Program-made: the position numbers and the translations under genes
Source: Nostoc sp. ATCC 43529
GTDB lineage: Bacteria > Cyanobacteriota > Cyanobacteriia > Cyanobacteriales > Nostocaceae
Direction: 5' to 3'
DNA length: 64,000 nucleotides
NCBI GenBank assembly: GCA_003326205.1
Contig: LWTK01000020.1
Location: 186,001-250,000, forward strand
In this document: piece after piece, positions 55,293 through 63,558 of the stretch
Numbering within the stretch: the first letter of the stretch is position 1
Layout of the letters: the number at the start of each line of letters is the position of its first letter
The notes under the pieces: model-generated
Databases searched by the model: none
What the model saw: the letters and a program-made list of their open reading frames with translations, nothing else
Told to the model about the DNA's origin: nothing

Positions 55293-56192
55293 ATGGCACA
55301 GGTTATGGCAAAACCAATTCGTATTCTTTTGCAGACTACGATTCCTACAACTGAAGATGATTGGAGCATTTTTCGTTTCTCAATGTTGCAAGATTACTTA
55401 GCATCAATTAAAGATGAAGCGGGAAATTCTTTATTTGAAGTTACGGGACGCGATTACGAGCCTAATGGAGTTGGTGACCCAGTATTAAGTACACTTGATA
55501 AATCAGATTTTGATGAACTTTGGCTATTTGCTTTAGATGTCGGTGATGGTTTAACCGAAAAGGACATTGCCGGAATTAATGCTTTTCGGCAACGCGGTGG
55601 TGGTATTCTGACAACACGCGATCATCAAGATATGGGCTGTTCGATGTGCGGTTTAATTGACATTGGTGATGTCCATTATTTCAACACAAAAAACCCCGAT
55701 CCTGATGAATCTCGCTGGAGCCGAGATGACTCATATACAACTTATATTTCTTGGCCTAACTATCATTCTGGGGCTAACGGTGATTATCAAAAAATTACCA
55801 TTGTTGAACCCATTCACGAAGTTTTGAAAAATCCCAATTCAGCTTCGGGATATATCGAGTTTTTTCCCGCGCATCCCCACGAAGGTGGCATTGGTGCGCC
55901 TTTAGGCAATGAAAATGCGCGAGTAATTGCCTTAGGAAAAAGTTTAGTTACCGGCCGTAAGTTCAATCTACTTGTAGTAATCGATCATCATCAAGATGCA
56001 CAAGGAAATAGATTAGGACGAGCAGTAGCTAATTCCAGCTTCCACCATTTAGTAGATTACAACTGGGACATTGAAAAAGGCTGTCCTACTTTTGTAGATG
56101 AAGCACCGGGAGATGCTATGAAAAAAGAACCACGCGCTTTGGAAGATATCAAAACCTATGTGCGTAATGTGGCTTTCTGGCTAGCAAATTAA
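55293..56192 (+). CDS. ThuA/class I glutamine-amidotransferase-like fold protein
   Basis: I cannot name the family with certainty. The 299-residue protein starts MAQVMAKPIRILLQTTIPTTEDDWSI; ATG at 55305 (MAKPIRILLQ) is also possible. Middle stretches 'FDELWLFALDVGDGLTEKDIAGINAFRQRGGGILTTRDHQDMGCSMCGL' look like a flavodoxin-like Rossmann core. 'NLLVVIDHHQDAQGNRLGRAVANSSFHHLVDYNWDI' resembles the end of ThuA-type domains, where a marker for 'safe' nested loci may appear as 'ADSTWHH'. Cys residues in 'GCSMCGL' are notable. It may handle a sugar or act as an amidohydrolase; this is inference. Confidence 0.55.
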   Translation: MAQVMAKPIRILLQTTIPTTEDDWSIFRFSMLQDYLASIKDEAGNSLFEVTGRDYEPNGVGDPVLSTLDKSDFDELWLFALDVGDGLTEKDIAGINAFRQRGGGILTTRDHQDMGCSMCGLIDIGDVHYFNTKNPDPDESRWSRDDSYTTYISWPNYHSGANGDYQKITIVEPIHEVLKNPNSASGYIEFFPAHPHEGGIGAPLGNENARVIALGKSLVTGRKFNLLVVIDHHQDAQGNRLGRAVANSSFHHLVDYNWDIEKGCPTFVDEAPGDAMKKEPRALEDIKTYVRNVAFWLAN

Positions 56193-56270
56193 ACAAAAAT
56201 TTTACTGGTCAAATTTTGGATTTGAGATTTTGAATTTTCGATTGAAGATTCAAAATCCAAAATTTTAAAT

Positions 56271-56357
56271 GTAGGGTGTGTTGTCGCGCAGCGCAACGCA
56301 CCTTAAATTCTACAGACCACTAGAAGGTGCGTTAGCCTACGGCATAACACACCCTAC
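56271..56357. repeat. Dispersed palindromic repeat (GTAGGGTGTGTT family)
   Basis: GTAGGGTGTGTTGTCGCGC...GGCATAACACACCCTAC folds into a long imperfect hairpin. It lies beside the MITE at 56362. Confidence 0.7.
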
Positions 56358-56361
56358 AGAC

Positions 56362-56482
56362 TAGTGGTTCGTCGCATTAATTTTGAGGGATAAATACGTT
56401 TGTAGTAAGGACTTTAGTCCTTGATTTTTAAGCACTAAAGTGCTTACTACGAACCTTTCAGAACTAATGCGATAGACCACTA
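56362..56482. mobile_element. IS630-related MITE (copy C)
   Basis: The element is flanked by TA and has the same ends as the IS630 cluster: GTGGTTCGTCGCATTAATTTTG and AACTAATGCGATAGACCAC. The interior has a second hairpin (GTAGTAAGGACTTTAGTCC...GTGCTTACTAC). It is about 120 bases with no coding capacity. Confidence 0.8.
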
Positions 56483-56588
56483 GCCTATTGGTAATCTTGA
56501 AAAGAGAGATTTTTATTATAGACAATTTTTAAGCGATCGCTCTATTTTATCAACAGTTAATTAAACTGATATTTTGTAACTCCAATAT

Positions 56589-57338
56589 CTAATCTTCAAT
56601 CCCTTTGACACACTCAATACCAATTATGGGTACGCAGTCAATAAAATCCTGCCAAAACTCTTGACCAAATTCTTCCACACCTTCAGGAGAAACTATTGGT
56701 TTTTGCCAGCGAATCTCTTGGAAACCAACACTCCGAAATGCCCATTCATAAGTTTCTGTGCTGAGATAATAGTTATCAAAGCTAAATTCCTGCCCATTAC
56801 CATAAATTGTATATGTTATCGGCGTGCCTTCTATTAATGGCGAGTTGATACTTTTAATAAGTCCATATTTTTTAGTTGCAAGATAAGATGTAGGCGGTTG
56901 AGAAGCATTATTATTCATGGTCACAAAACGACCACCTGGTTGCAGATTGATAAATATGGTCTGACACATTTTGAGTAATTCTTCTTTCGTTTGAGCATAA
57001 TTTAATAAAAAAGAAGCCGCCACCAAATCAAAGTTGCCAATTTTGCCGAGTTCGAGTACATCCGCAAGAATATATTCAATATCTTGGGGTTGCGTAGCTT
57101 CTTCCTGCTTTGCGAGTTCAATCATTTTTTCAGAAATTTCTACTCCTACCACCTTTGCTGCACTTTGGAGTTTGAATTGTCTGGTATAGAATCCTTCGCC
57201 GCAAGCCAAATCAAGGATTGATTTGTCAACTAAATCCCCAAGCAAATTAAAGTATGTATATGCCTCAATATGTAAGCGAAAGGGCAATTGTTTGGATTTT
57301 TTATACTGCTCGGCTATAGAGTCATAATAGGCTGTCAT
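56589..57338 (-). CDS. Class I SAM-dependent methyltransferase
   Basis: The 249-residue protein has methyltransferase motif I 'SILDLACGEGFYTRQFKLQSAAKVVGVEISEKMIELAKQEE', then 'IEYILADVLELGKIGNFDLVAASFLLNYAQTKEELLKMCQTIFINLQPGGRFVTMNN'. A C-terminal region 'TYEWAFRSVGFQEIRWQKPIVSPEGVEEFGQEFWQDFID' is less conserved. The substrate is unknown; the group is often annotated as UbiE/Tam-like. A single minus-strand gene, it ends 12 bases after an AT-rich spacer. Confidence 0.9.
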   Translation of the reverse strand: MTAYYDSIAEQYKKSKQLPFRLHIEAYTYFNLLGDLVDKSILDLACGEGFYTRQFKLQSAAKVVGVEISEKMIELAKQEEATQPQDIEYILADVLELGKIGNFDLVAASFLLNYAQTKEELLKMCQTIFINLQPGGRFVTMNNNASQPPTSYLATKKYGLIKSINSPLIEGTPITYTIYGNGQEFSFDNYYLSTETYEWAFRSVGFQEIRWQKPIVSPEGVEEFGQEFWQDFIDCVPIIGIECVKGIED

Positions 57339-57538
57339 TGGTATCTGCTCAGGTTATAAAATGTTTGTATCAATTTACTTTATCGCTTTTGTTTAAGTAT
57401 ACAAAAAAGTAATTTATATTTACTTTTTACAACACAACTTTAGCTAATTAGTAATTAGTAATTATTTTAAATTGCGTCCTCTTCCGTGTTGTTATAGTGA
57501 GTTTAACTATGCAATTTAAAAACGCATCAGCTTCTTAA

Positions 57539-57910
57539 CTACCAACCCAATGCTTCGCTGATTTGTCCTGCCAGTTTCAGGGGACGAAAAGGTTTGGCAA
57601 AGACAGCAGCTACATCTAAGCCTGTAAAGCTATCTCGATCTGAATCTTGGACTTTAGCAGTTAGTAAAATTACTGGAATTGACTGAGTGACAGGGTTAGC
57701 CTTGAGTTGTTGCAGAGTGGCACGCCCATCCATATCAGGCATCATCATATCTAATAAAATAACATCAAGTTTAAAGTTGGCGGCTACGTTCAACGCTTCC
57801 CGTCCAGAACAAGCAGTCAACACGTTCCAACCAGCACCCATTTCTAATCCCAATTTTGCGATCGCCTGCACATCTTCTTCATCATCAACAATTAAAATAC
57901 TTCTGTTCAT
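57539..57910 (-). CDS. Single-domain response regulator
   Basis: This 123-residue receiver domain alone has 'ILIVDDEEDVQAIAKLGLEMGAGWNVLTACSGREAL', the phosphoacceptor Asp in 'DVILLDMMMPDMDGR', a Thr in 'VILLTAK' and a Lys in 'FAKPFRPLKLAGQI'. All key residues are present. It lies 112 bases downstream of the histidine kinase gene on the same strand and is probably its partner, or passes the phosphate on. It has no output domain, so it acts by protein contact. Confidence 0.95.
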   Translation of the reverse strand: MNRSILIVDDEEDVQAIAKLGLEMGAGWNVLTACSGREALNVAANFKLDVILLDMMMPDMDGRATLQQLKANPVTQSIPVILLTAKVQDSDRDSFTGLDVAAVFAKPFRPLKLAGQISEALGW

Positions 57911-58022
57911 AGTGTCACTTTCGCATGATATGTGATGCTGGTTAGCTTGATTTTTCTGGAATTATTCTAAAATGGGATCGGGGAAAAGTAGGGTAAAACT
58001 TTTGTTCTTTGCCATTCATAAA

Positions 58023-59567
58023 TCAGCTAGTTAAGGGTAACAGCACATAAAATGTACTGCCTTGCCCTAAAATACTCTGAACCCAGATTTTACCGTTATG
58101 TTGCTGCACAATATTCCGACAAATCGCAAGTCCTAAACCCGTTCCTCCCTTGTTGCGGGAATCAGATGCATCTACCTGCTGAAAACGCTCGAAGATAATT
58201 TGTAATTTATCTTCAGGAATTCCTCGTCCTTCATCTTGAATGGTAATCAAAACATAGTTGGCTGAAGAAGTAAGGGAATTCTGGCTTTCTTGAGACTCAA
58301 TGGTTTTAGATTCTGAGAGAATCGCATTAATCCACACGCGATCGCCTGGTTCTGAAAATTTGATAGCATTACTGAGTAGATTTGTCAATGTTTGTAGTAG
58401 GCGATCGCTATCTGCCCAAAGTTCAATTGTTAAAGGATTGACAATTAGTTGGACTTGTAATTTATCTGCCATTGCTTGCATTGCCTCCGTTGCCGTAATT
58501 AGCAATTCGGCAACATTGCATTTGGCCTTTCGCGTGAAGATTTTGCCCGATTTCATCCGTTCTAAATCGAGAATATCGTTCACCAAGCGCATCAGGCGTT
58601 CAGTATTAGTTGTGGCAATGCTGAGGACTTTTTGTCCTTGTGGGGTGAGAGTTCCTAGTTGTCCTGCACCTAACAAATCTAATGCTCCCATTGTGGAAGT
58701 TAGAGGTGTACGCAATTCATGACTGACCAAAGAGATAAACTCGTTTTCTAGACGTTTGCGTTCGGTGATGTCATTGGCAATTAATAAAGCACAGGGTACT
58801 CCGGCGAGGTCAATCAATTCGATAGATATTAGTATAGTTTTAACTTCGCCACATTTAGTAGAAAATTCAAATTCTTGATTGTAAAGTGAGCCAGTTTTAG
58901 GCAGAAGTTGGATTTTTTGGGCCAATGCTAGTGTATTTTTACCCAAATCAAGTTCAGTTGCGGTGTGTCCGATTACTTCCTCTAGAGAATAGCCGCTGAT
59001 CCTTAAGAAACTGGGATTAGTGTCAAGAAAACGAGCTTCGGAAACTGTAGCGATGGCGATTGGATTGGGACTAGAGCGAAAAACTATAGCAAACTTTTCT
59101 TCTGCTTTAGTGCGATCGTGGATTTCCTGCTGCAACTGCTGATTTTGGGCTTGGAGTTGTTGTTGCAATTGCCGAATCGTCAAATGATTTTCAATGCGTG
59201 CTAAAACCTCTTCTAGTTGAAAAGGCTTAGTGATGTAGTCTACTCCGCCAACTGCAAAAGCTTTTATTTTATCTAGAACATCACCTAAAGCACTGATAAA
59301 AATTACTGGGATATCGCGAGTGCGATCGTTTGCCTTCAAATTTTGACAGACTTCATAGCCATTCATTTCAGGCATATTCACATCCAACAAAATCAAGTCT
59401 GGAGGAACTGCATTTGCACCCCGCAAACCCGTAGAACCTTTAGTAACACTCCTTACTTTATATCCCTGCTCCGTCAGCATGGCAGATAGGAGGTTAAGGT
59501 TTTCTGGTGTGTCATCAATTACTAAAATGTCAGCTTTGGGGAATTTGAGCGACTGATTAAGCATCAC
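58023..59567 (-). CDS. Histidine kinase with N-terminal receiver and PAS domain (REC-PAS-HK)
   Basis: The 514-residue protein has a receiver domain (about 12-130; 'ILVIDDTPENLNLLSAMLTEQGYKV', Asp in 'DLILLDVNMPEMNGYE'), a coiled-coil linker rich in Gln ('QLQQQLQAQNQQLQQEIHDRT') and a PAS domain (about 155-275). The kinase core has the phosphorylated His in 'FISLVSHELRTPLTSTMGALDLL', N box 'LTNLLSNAIKFSEPGD', and G boxes 'QDEGRGIPEDKLQIIFERF' and 'NKGGTGLGLAICRNIVQ'. It is soluble. The downstream single receiver is the likely partner. ATG codons at 59567 and 59564 are both possible. Confidence 0.95.
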   Translation of the reverse strand: MMLNQSLKFPKADILVIDDTPENLNLLSAMLTEQGYKVRSVTKGSTGLRGANAVPPDLILLDVNMPEMNGYEVCQNLKANDRTRDIPVIFISALGDVLDKIKAFAVGGVDYITKPFQLEEVLARIENHLTIRQLQQQLQAQNQQLQQEIHDRTKAEEKFAIVFRSSPNPIAIATVSEARFLDTNPSFLRISGYSLEEVIGHTATELDLGKNTLALAQKIQLLPKTGSLYNQEFEFSTKCGEVKTILISIELIDLAGVPCALLIANDITERKRLENEFISLVSHELRTPLTSTMGALDLLGAGQLGTLTPQGQKVLSIATTNTERLMRLVNDILDLERMKSGKIFTRKAKCNVAELLITATEAMQAMADKLQVQLIVNPLTIELWADSDRLLQTLTNLLSNAIKFSEPGDRVWINAILSESKTIESQESQNSLTSSANYVLITIQDEGRGIPEDKLQIIFERFQQVDASDSRNKGGTGLGLAICRNIVQQHNGKIWVQSILGQGSTFYVLLPLTS

Positions 59568-59769
59568 AATATCGACTTTCGCCAGAATAGGTTACTCATT
59601 ATTTCTAGAAATTTTGACGTTAGTTCAGTTTCTTAATAATCAGTTACAAAAAAAATATCAATTACCCAATTGTCTCCCCTAGTTCTACCCGATTCCTTAC
59701 TAATCTAATAAACATCAAAGCAAATTTGTAGCTTATATCTACTAAATTACACAACAAGGAATAGCTTAT

Positions 59770-60222
59770 ATGCAAACTTCAACCATGCGTAAACCAATTG
59801 TTCTGACACCAGGAGAAGGTAATCAATTTTCAGTTCTTGGCGCACAATTTACAACCAAAGCAACCGGCGAAGAAACAAATGGAACTTGGGCAGTTTATGA
59901 AATTACAGATACACAAGAAAATGGCCCGCCATTGCACACTCACCCTTGGGAAGAAGCATTTTATATTCTAGAAGGTGAAATAGATATTCAAATTGGTACA
60001 GAAACAATTTTTGCATCACCAGGCTGTTTCGTTAACATTCCTCACAATGCACCACACGCCTTCAAAGTTCGTTCTGCTACTACTAAATTTTTGGTTTTAA
60101 TTGCACCCAAGGGAGCGAAAAAGTTTTATGAAGAAATGGGTGAAGTAGCAGATAGTCCACTAGTAAATATGGAAAAAGTACAGCCTGTTTTCAACAAATA
60201 CGGATTGCAGTTTGCTGGATAA
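59770..60222 (+). CDS. Small cupin-domain protein
   Basis: The 150-residue protein has the two cupin motifs: '[27 protein letters not shown]' and '[21 protein letters not shown]'. His and Glu residues fit a metal site. The C-terminus '[20 protein letters not shown]' is like quercetin dioxygenase-related small cupins. The substrate is unknown. ATG at 59770 is close to 'AAGGAATAGC', a ribosome-site-like sequence. The next genes on this strand are small unknowns, so an operon is not clear. Confidence 0.88.
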   Translation: MQTSTMRKPIVLTPGEGNQFSVLGAQFTTKATGEETNGTWAVYEITDTQENGPPLHTHPWEEAFYILEGEIDIQIGTETIFASPGCFVNIPHNAPHAFKVRSATTKFLVLIAPKGAKKFYEEMGEVADSPLVNMEKVQPVFNKYGLQFAG

Positions 60223-60336
60223 ATTGCAAACTACATCAAGTAAACACAAAATATACAGCAGAATTCTGAATTCTTGTTGATAAATGTATTGCTAAAAAGC
60301 CATATCTAATCACTAACAAATAAGCAACTTAATTCT

Positions 60337-60861
60337 ATGTCAAAAGCTACTCGTTTCTTTGCTGCTAGTGCCCTCGGCTTGAGTCTTGGTGCCAGTTTTA
60401 TTCTTTACCCAACCACCAGCCAAGCTCAAAATGATGGTGGAGTGCCTACCGAACTTCAAGGCGAATGGCGCTACGGTCGAATTTCAACCATCCAATACCA
60501 AGACAGCTACACAGGACGCCCAGCAGCCCCAAACGGTTCTAGCGATCAATTTGAACTTGCTTCTAACGGTAACTACCAGCGAAGAAGACTAATTCAAATC
60601 ACCACCTACAACTGCACGTCTAACTTATTCATAGAGGAAAAAGGCAAAGTCAAAGTTGAAGCTGGCCGTTTGATTTTTCAACCTAGCGATAGCACATCCC
60701 AAGGCCAAATCTGTAATAGTGGACGCACCTACTCCAGCCGCAATTCAGCAAAGCCTGAAACCTACCAATGGTCAATTCAAACCAATGACTACGGACAGCA
60801 AGTTCTAGTGCTTGAAACTACAGACGGTCAAGGTAAAGCTCATTACGGGCGACCTCAATAA
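60337..60861 (+). CDS. Exported hypothetical protein
   Basis: The 174-residue protein has a clear signal peptide, MSKATRFFAASALGLSLGASFILYPTTSQAQ, with cleavage likely at SQA-Q. The mature part looks like a small beta-barrel of lipocalin style: 'ELQGEWRYGRISTIQYQDSYTG', 'SDQFELASNGNYQRRRLIQITTYNCTSNLFIEEKGKVKVEAGRLIFQPSD' and 'WSIQTNDYGQQVLVLETTDGQGKAHYGRPQ'. Two Cys residues (YNC, QIC) may form a disulphide. I do not recognise a named family. Confidence 0.66.
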   Translation: MSKATRFFAASALGLSLGASFILYPTTSQAQNDGGVPTELQGEWRYGRISTIQYQDSYTGRPAAPNGSSDQFELASNGNYQRRRLIQITTYNCTSNLFIEEKGKVKVEAGRLIFQPSDSTSQGQICNSGRTYSSRNSAKPETYQWSIQTNDYGQQVLVLETTDGQGKAHYGRPQ

Positions 60862-60967
60862 GAGGATCGCAAGCAGAGGGGAAAAAGTTTTTGCAAATTA
60901 TCTTTTGCTCCCCTAGTTTTCCCCGATTGTTTCCTAATCTACAAGATATCGAACTGAGATTATTCTT

Positions 60968-61453
60968 ATGATTCACCATATTTCCATTGCTGTTAGAAAC
61001 CCCAACCATGTTGCCCAAGTTCTTGCAGAAATTTTAAAAGCACAAGCTGTTCCTTTTCCTCCTAACCCAGGCAGTTACATGGTTATACCTTTTGATGAAC
61101 ACGGTACAGCCATTGAACTTTATCCTTTAGGTTCTCAAATAGAGCCTGGTGAAGGTGATGAGGAATGTGTATTTGTACATACTGCCATTAGTTCAAGATT
61201 TACAGATATTCATGCGGCTATTTCTGTACCAAGTAGCCAGGAAGAAATTGAACAAATTGGTCGCCGTGAAGGCTGGCGGGTAGTGCGTTGTAACCGCGAT
61301 TCTTTCTTTGATGTGATTGAATTTTGGGTAGAAAACAGATTAATGATTGAATTTCTCACATCGGAAATGGCGTCTGTGTATTTGAAATTTGCCACTGACA
61401 AAGAAAATTTGAAATATTTTTTAGCAGAACCAGCATTAGCAACAGTTGGATAA
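60968..61453 (+). CDS. Glyoxalase/VOC-like small protein
   Basis: The 161-residue protein begins 'MIHHISIAVRNPNHVAQVLAEILKAQAVPFP', which resembles the first strand-helix of the vicinal oxygen chelate fold, followed by 'MVIPFDEHGTAIELYPLG'. The second half ('FTDIHAAISVPSSQEEIEQIGRREGWRVVRCNRDSFFDVIEFWVENRLMIEFLT') fits a second VOC module. Ligand residues are incomplete, so whether it is an active metalloenzyme is unclear. It stands apart from its neighbours by about 106 bases. Confidence 0.65.
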   Translation: MIHHISIAVRNPNHVAQVLAEILKAQAVPFPPNPGSYMVIPFDEHGTAIELYPLGSQIEPGEGDEECVFVHTAISSRFTDIHAAISVPSSQEEIEQIGRREGWRVVRCNRDSFFDVIEFWVENRLMIEFLTSEMASVYLKFATDKENLKYFLAEPALATVG

Positions 61454-61510
61454 ATATCTATAGCTATTTTCTTTTATTTAGATCCCTAGCTTTTCAAGGA
61501 AGTCGGGGAT

Positions 61511-62257
61511 TTAGTTATGCAACTTGTCAAATACCCACACCAAAGCATCATCAATATTAGTAACGTAATTTCCTGGTGGTATAGCTGGACGATTCACCAT
61601 TACAACTTTCACCTCAAGTTCTCGCGCCGCAATGATTTTGGCGTAGGTTGCATCACCACCACTATTTTTACTGACTATGGTATCGATGTTGTGGTGAGTC
61701 AGGATTTCCCTTTCATTATTGAGGGTAAAGGGGCCGCGATCGCACAATAACATCCCCGGTGGTACTAAAGCATCAGGCGTAGGAGGGTCAATCATCCGCA
61801 TTAAAAACCAAATATCTTTGAGGTGAGCGAAAGCGGCGAGTTCTTGCCTACCAACTGTCAAAAATACTCGCTGCGCTTGGTTTTGCAAGACTGTTGCTGC
61901 GGCTGCAACGCTGTCAACTTCAATCCAGCGATCGCCACTGACCTTTTGCCAAGGCGGACGAATTAACATTAGATGGGGTACTCCGACTTTGGTTGCAGCA
62001 TCTACAGCATTCCAAGAAATCTGGGTAGCAAAAGGATGGGTTGCATCAATTAACAAGTCAATTTGCATTGCTTCCAGATAACTAACCAATCCAGCTACAC
62101 CACCGAAGCCTCCAACCCGCAAATCTCCCAAAGGAACTAATGGTTCGCGGGTGCGACCAGCTAGAGATGTGATTGCTTCTACCCCTTGGATAGTCGCCAG
62201 CCTAGCAGCTAATTCTGCTGCATCTCCCGTTCCACCCAAAATTAAAACACGCATCAT
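61511..62257 (-). CDS. cobK: Precorrin-6A/cobalt-precorrin-6A reductase
   Basis: ATG at 62257 gives MMRVLILGGTGDAAELAARLATIQGVEAITSLAG, the CobK/CbiJ N-terminus; the track's extra 19 residues are not conserved. The start overlaps the stop of the upstream gene (ATGATG with TGA), a sign of translational coupling. Later motifs are 'VGGFGGVAGLVSYLEAMQIDLLIDATHPFATQIS', 'VFLTVGRQELAAFA' and 'DTIVSKNSGGDATYAKIIAARELEVKVVMVNRP'. It reduces precorrin-6A with NADPH during corrin ring building. It is under the cobalamin riboswitch at 62703-62860 together with the DUF1636 gene. Confidence 0.93.
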   Translation of the reverse strand: MMRVLILGGTGDAAELAARLATIQGVEAITSLAGRTREPLVPLGDLRVGGFGGVAGLVSYLEAMQIDLLIDATHPFATQISWNAVDAATKVGVPHLMLIRPPWQKVSGDRWIEVDSVAAAATVLQNQAQRVFLTVGRQELAAFAHLKDIWFLMRMIDPPTPDALVPPGMLLCDRGPFTLNNEREILTHHNIDTIVSKNSGGDATYAKIIAARELEVKVVMVNRPAIPPGNYVTNIDDALVWVFDKLHN

Positions 62258-62667
62258 ACAGGTGGAATTTTTGCCAAAATGCCATTTTTCAGTGCTTTTG
62301 GACGCTCTGACCAAGGCAGTAAACCATCTGGCTTGGCATAGTATTGGCTAGCACACTCTAGTACCGCAGATGCACTGCCATCAACAGCTAGATCGCCAAA
62401 TAAATAAGTTAATTTGCCTTTGGCAGCAAAGGCGACTACACAAGAACGATTGCAAGCACTCATGCATTCAACCTCTTGAATTGGGAATCGATCTCGCAAG
62501 TCCCAATCTTGCGCTAGGTGCTGAAGTTGCTGTAGTAGTTGTTCGCCGCCACTTCCAGGTAAACGTTTTCCATCTTGCCAAACGCTGGCACAGGTTTTGC
62601 AAACAAATAAAGTGTGGTCGGGAACATCTAAACAGTCAGTTGTGGAAATATTTGCAGTCGCAGTCAT
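62254..62667 (-). CDS. DUF1636 metal-binding protein (cobalamin-associated)
   Basis: ATG at 62667 gives MTATANISTTDCLDVPDHTLFVCKTCASVWQDGKRLPG and 137 residues. The track's first 16 residues come from the riboswitch B12 box and are not protein. The family has Cys in 'VCKTCAS' and 'VECMSACNRSCVVAFAAKGKLTYLFGDL', a thioredoxin-like [2Fe-2S]-type arrangement. DUF1636 genes commonly lie in cobalamin loci. The exact role is not known. It is the first gene of the riboswitch-controlled operon and is coupled to cobK. Confidence 0.9.
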   Translation of the reverse strand: MTATANISTTDCLDVPDHTLFVCKTCASVWQDGKRLPGSGGEQLLQQLQHLAQDWDLRDRFPIQEVECMSACNRSCVVAFAAKGKLTYLFGDLAVDGSASAVLECASQYYAKPDGLLPWSERPKALKNGILAKIPPV

Positions 62668-62702
62668 CTGTACCTCGCAGAAATATGGAACTGATAAATT
62701 TA

Positions 62703-62860
62703 CTTCGGCGGGCATTCTGACTTACTCAATTTAGAATTTGCGATTACCCAGGCAAGCTAATCTCAAATCTTAAATCAGTTCACAGTTGCTCCCAAGCGCC
62801 GGATTTACACCGAACTTTCCCCCTTACCTCTGGTAGCTAACCCCCACCAGAATCGAATAG
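62703..62860 (-). promoter_or_regulatory. Cobalamin riboswitch
   Basis: On the minus strand the leader has CGGTGTAAATCCGGCGCTT followed by GGGAGCAACTGTGAACTG, the conserved core of cobalamin riboswitches. It ends with the B12-box-like AAGTCAGAATGCCCGCC. It lies about 40 bases upstream of the true DUF1636 start, so ligand binding would hide the ribosome site or end transcription of the DUF1636-cobK operon. The outer boundaries are approximate. Confidence 0.88.
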
Positions 62861-62964
62861 CCTTAACGATCATACACTAGGGTCTAATGTTACTGAAATC
62901 ATCTGGATTCTTTATCTTGCTTTTTGAGAAATATATGTGTTAATATTGATAATCGTGTGGCTAA

Positions 62965-63038
<74 letters not shown>

Positions 63039-63048
63039 TTTTTGTTGT

Positions 63049-63172
63049 TGTACAGTGACTAATTATTTGTCGTCGGTGACAGATTAATGTCCTCAGAGAC
63101 AAATTATTGTCATCAAGCAAATTAAATGGCTGTTAAAGTAGCGATGACAAATTATTGTCATTATCCTGAAGG
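63049..63172 (+). mobile_element. Left-end-like sequence of a type V-K CAST (Tn7-like transposon)
   Basis: The block begins TGTACAGTGAC and continues with TGTCGTCGGTGACAGATTA, which from memory matches the ShCAST left end closely. Four spaced copies of GACAnATTAnTGTC are visible: at about 63056, 63074, 63098 and 63146 (GACTAATTATTTGTC, GACAGATTAATGTC, and GACAAATTATTGTC twice). These are the expected TnsB-type binding repeats. The end lies 11 bases after tRNA-Val. The transposition genes (tnsB, tnsC, tniQ), Cas12k and CRISPR are not seen in the last kilobase of the window, so it may be a remnant or the edge of an element interrupted by other DNA. Confidence 0.8.
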
Positions 63173-63211
63173 GGCGTTGCATAATAGACGATGAATTGAG
63201 GTCATCTACTG

Positions 63212-63296
63212 TGCAATGTCCATAGTGTGGGTCTACGGAAATTAGAAAGAATAGAAAGCAAAGAGGTAAACTGTGGGCACATGTGTACTAACTGCG
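63212..63296 (+). pseudogene. IS1-like transposase N-terminal remnant
   Basis: The plus strand reads 'CP*CGSTEIRKNRKQRGK', then with a frameshift 'HMCTNCD'. This is the Cys-rich zinc-finger N-terminus of an IS1-family transposase, broken by a stop codon and a frameshift. A dispersed repeat (TGTCTACGAGACGCTACGC) follows at about 63315, and no further transposase is seen. Confidence 0.6.
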
Positions 63297-63299
63297 ATG

Positions 63300-63350
63300 T
63301 GCGTTCCGCCCCGCTTGTCTACGAGACGCTACGCAAACGCTATCGATTCA
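63300..63350 (+). repeat. Dispersed repeat (CTACGAGACGCTACGC family)
   Basis: GTTCCGCCCCGCTTGTCTACGAGACGCTACGCAAACGC is the same family as the repeat near 1778. It truncates the IS1-like remnant. Confidence 0.6.
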
Positions 63351-63558
63351 TCCCTCCATTCAGCAACGCCACCCAGCCTTCAGATGGACTGGCTTTTATC
63401 TCATACTGCTTAACCCGAACTCAGGTTAGTTAGGTTGTGGGGTGGGTGTTGCAATAGTAGCCATACTATGTCTATTCTCTGTATGGGGAAGTTCAAGAAA
63501 ATTTTGATCTCAACAAACTTGAGATTAGAAGTTCCCAGAGTTAGAAGGAGGTAGAGCG

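Noticed and set aside
62668-62715. Upstream ATG at 62715 as the start of the DUF1636 gene
   Set aside because: It lies within the B12 box of the riboswitch. The conserved protein begins at 62667.
63227-63433. 68-residue plus-strand ORF
   Set aside because: It joins an IS1-like remnant (with 'CGHMCTNCD') to a dispersed repeat and is not a real gene.
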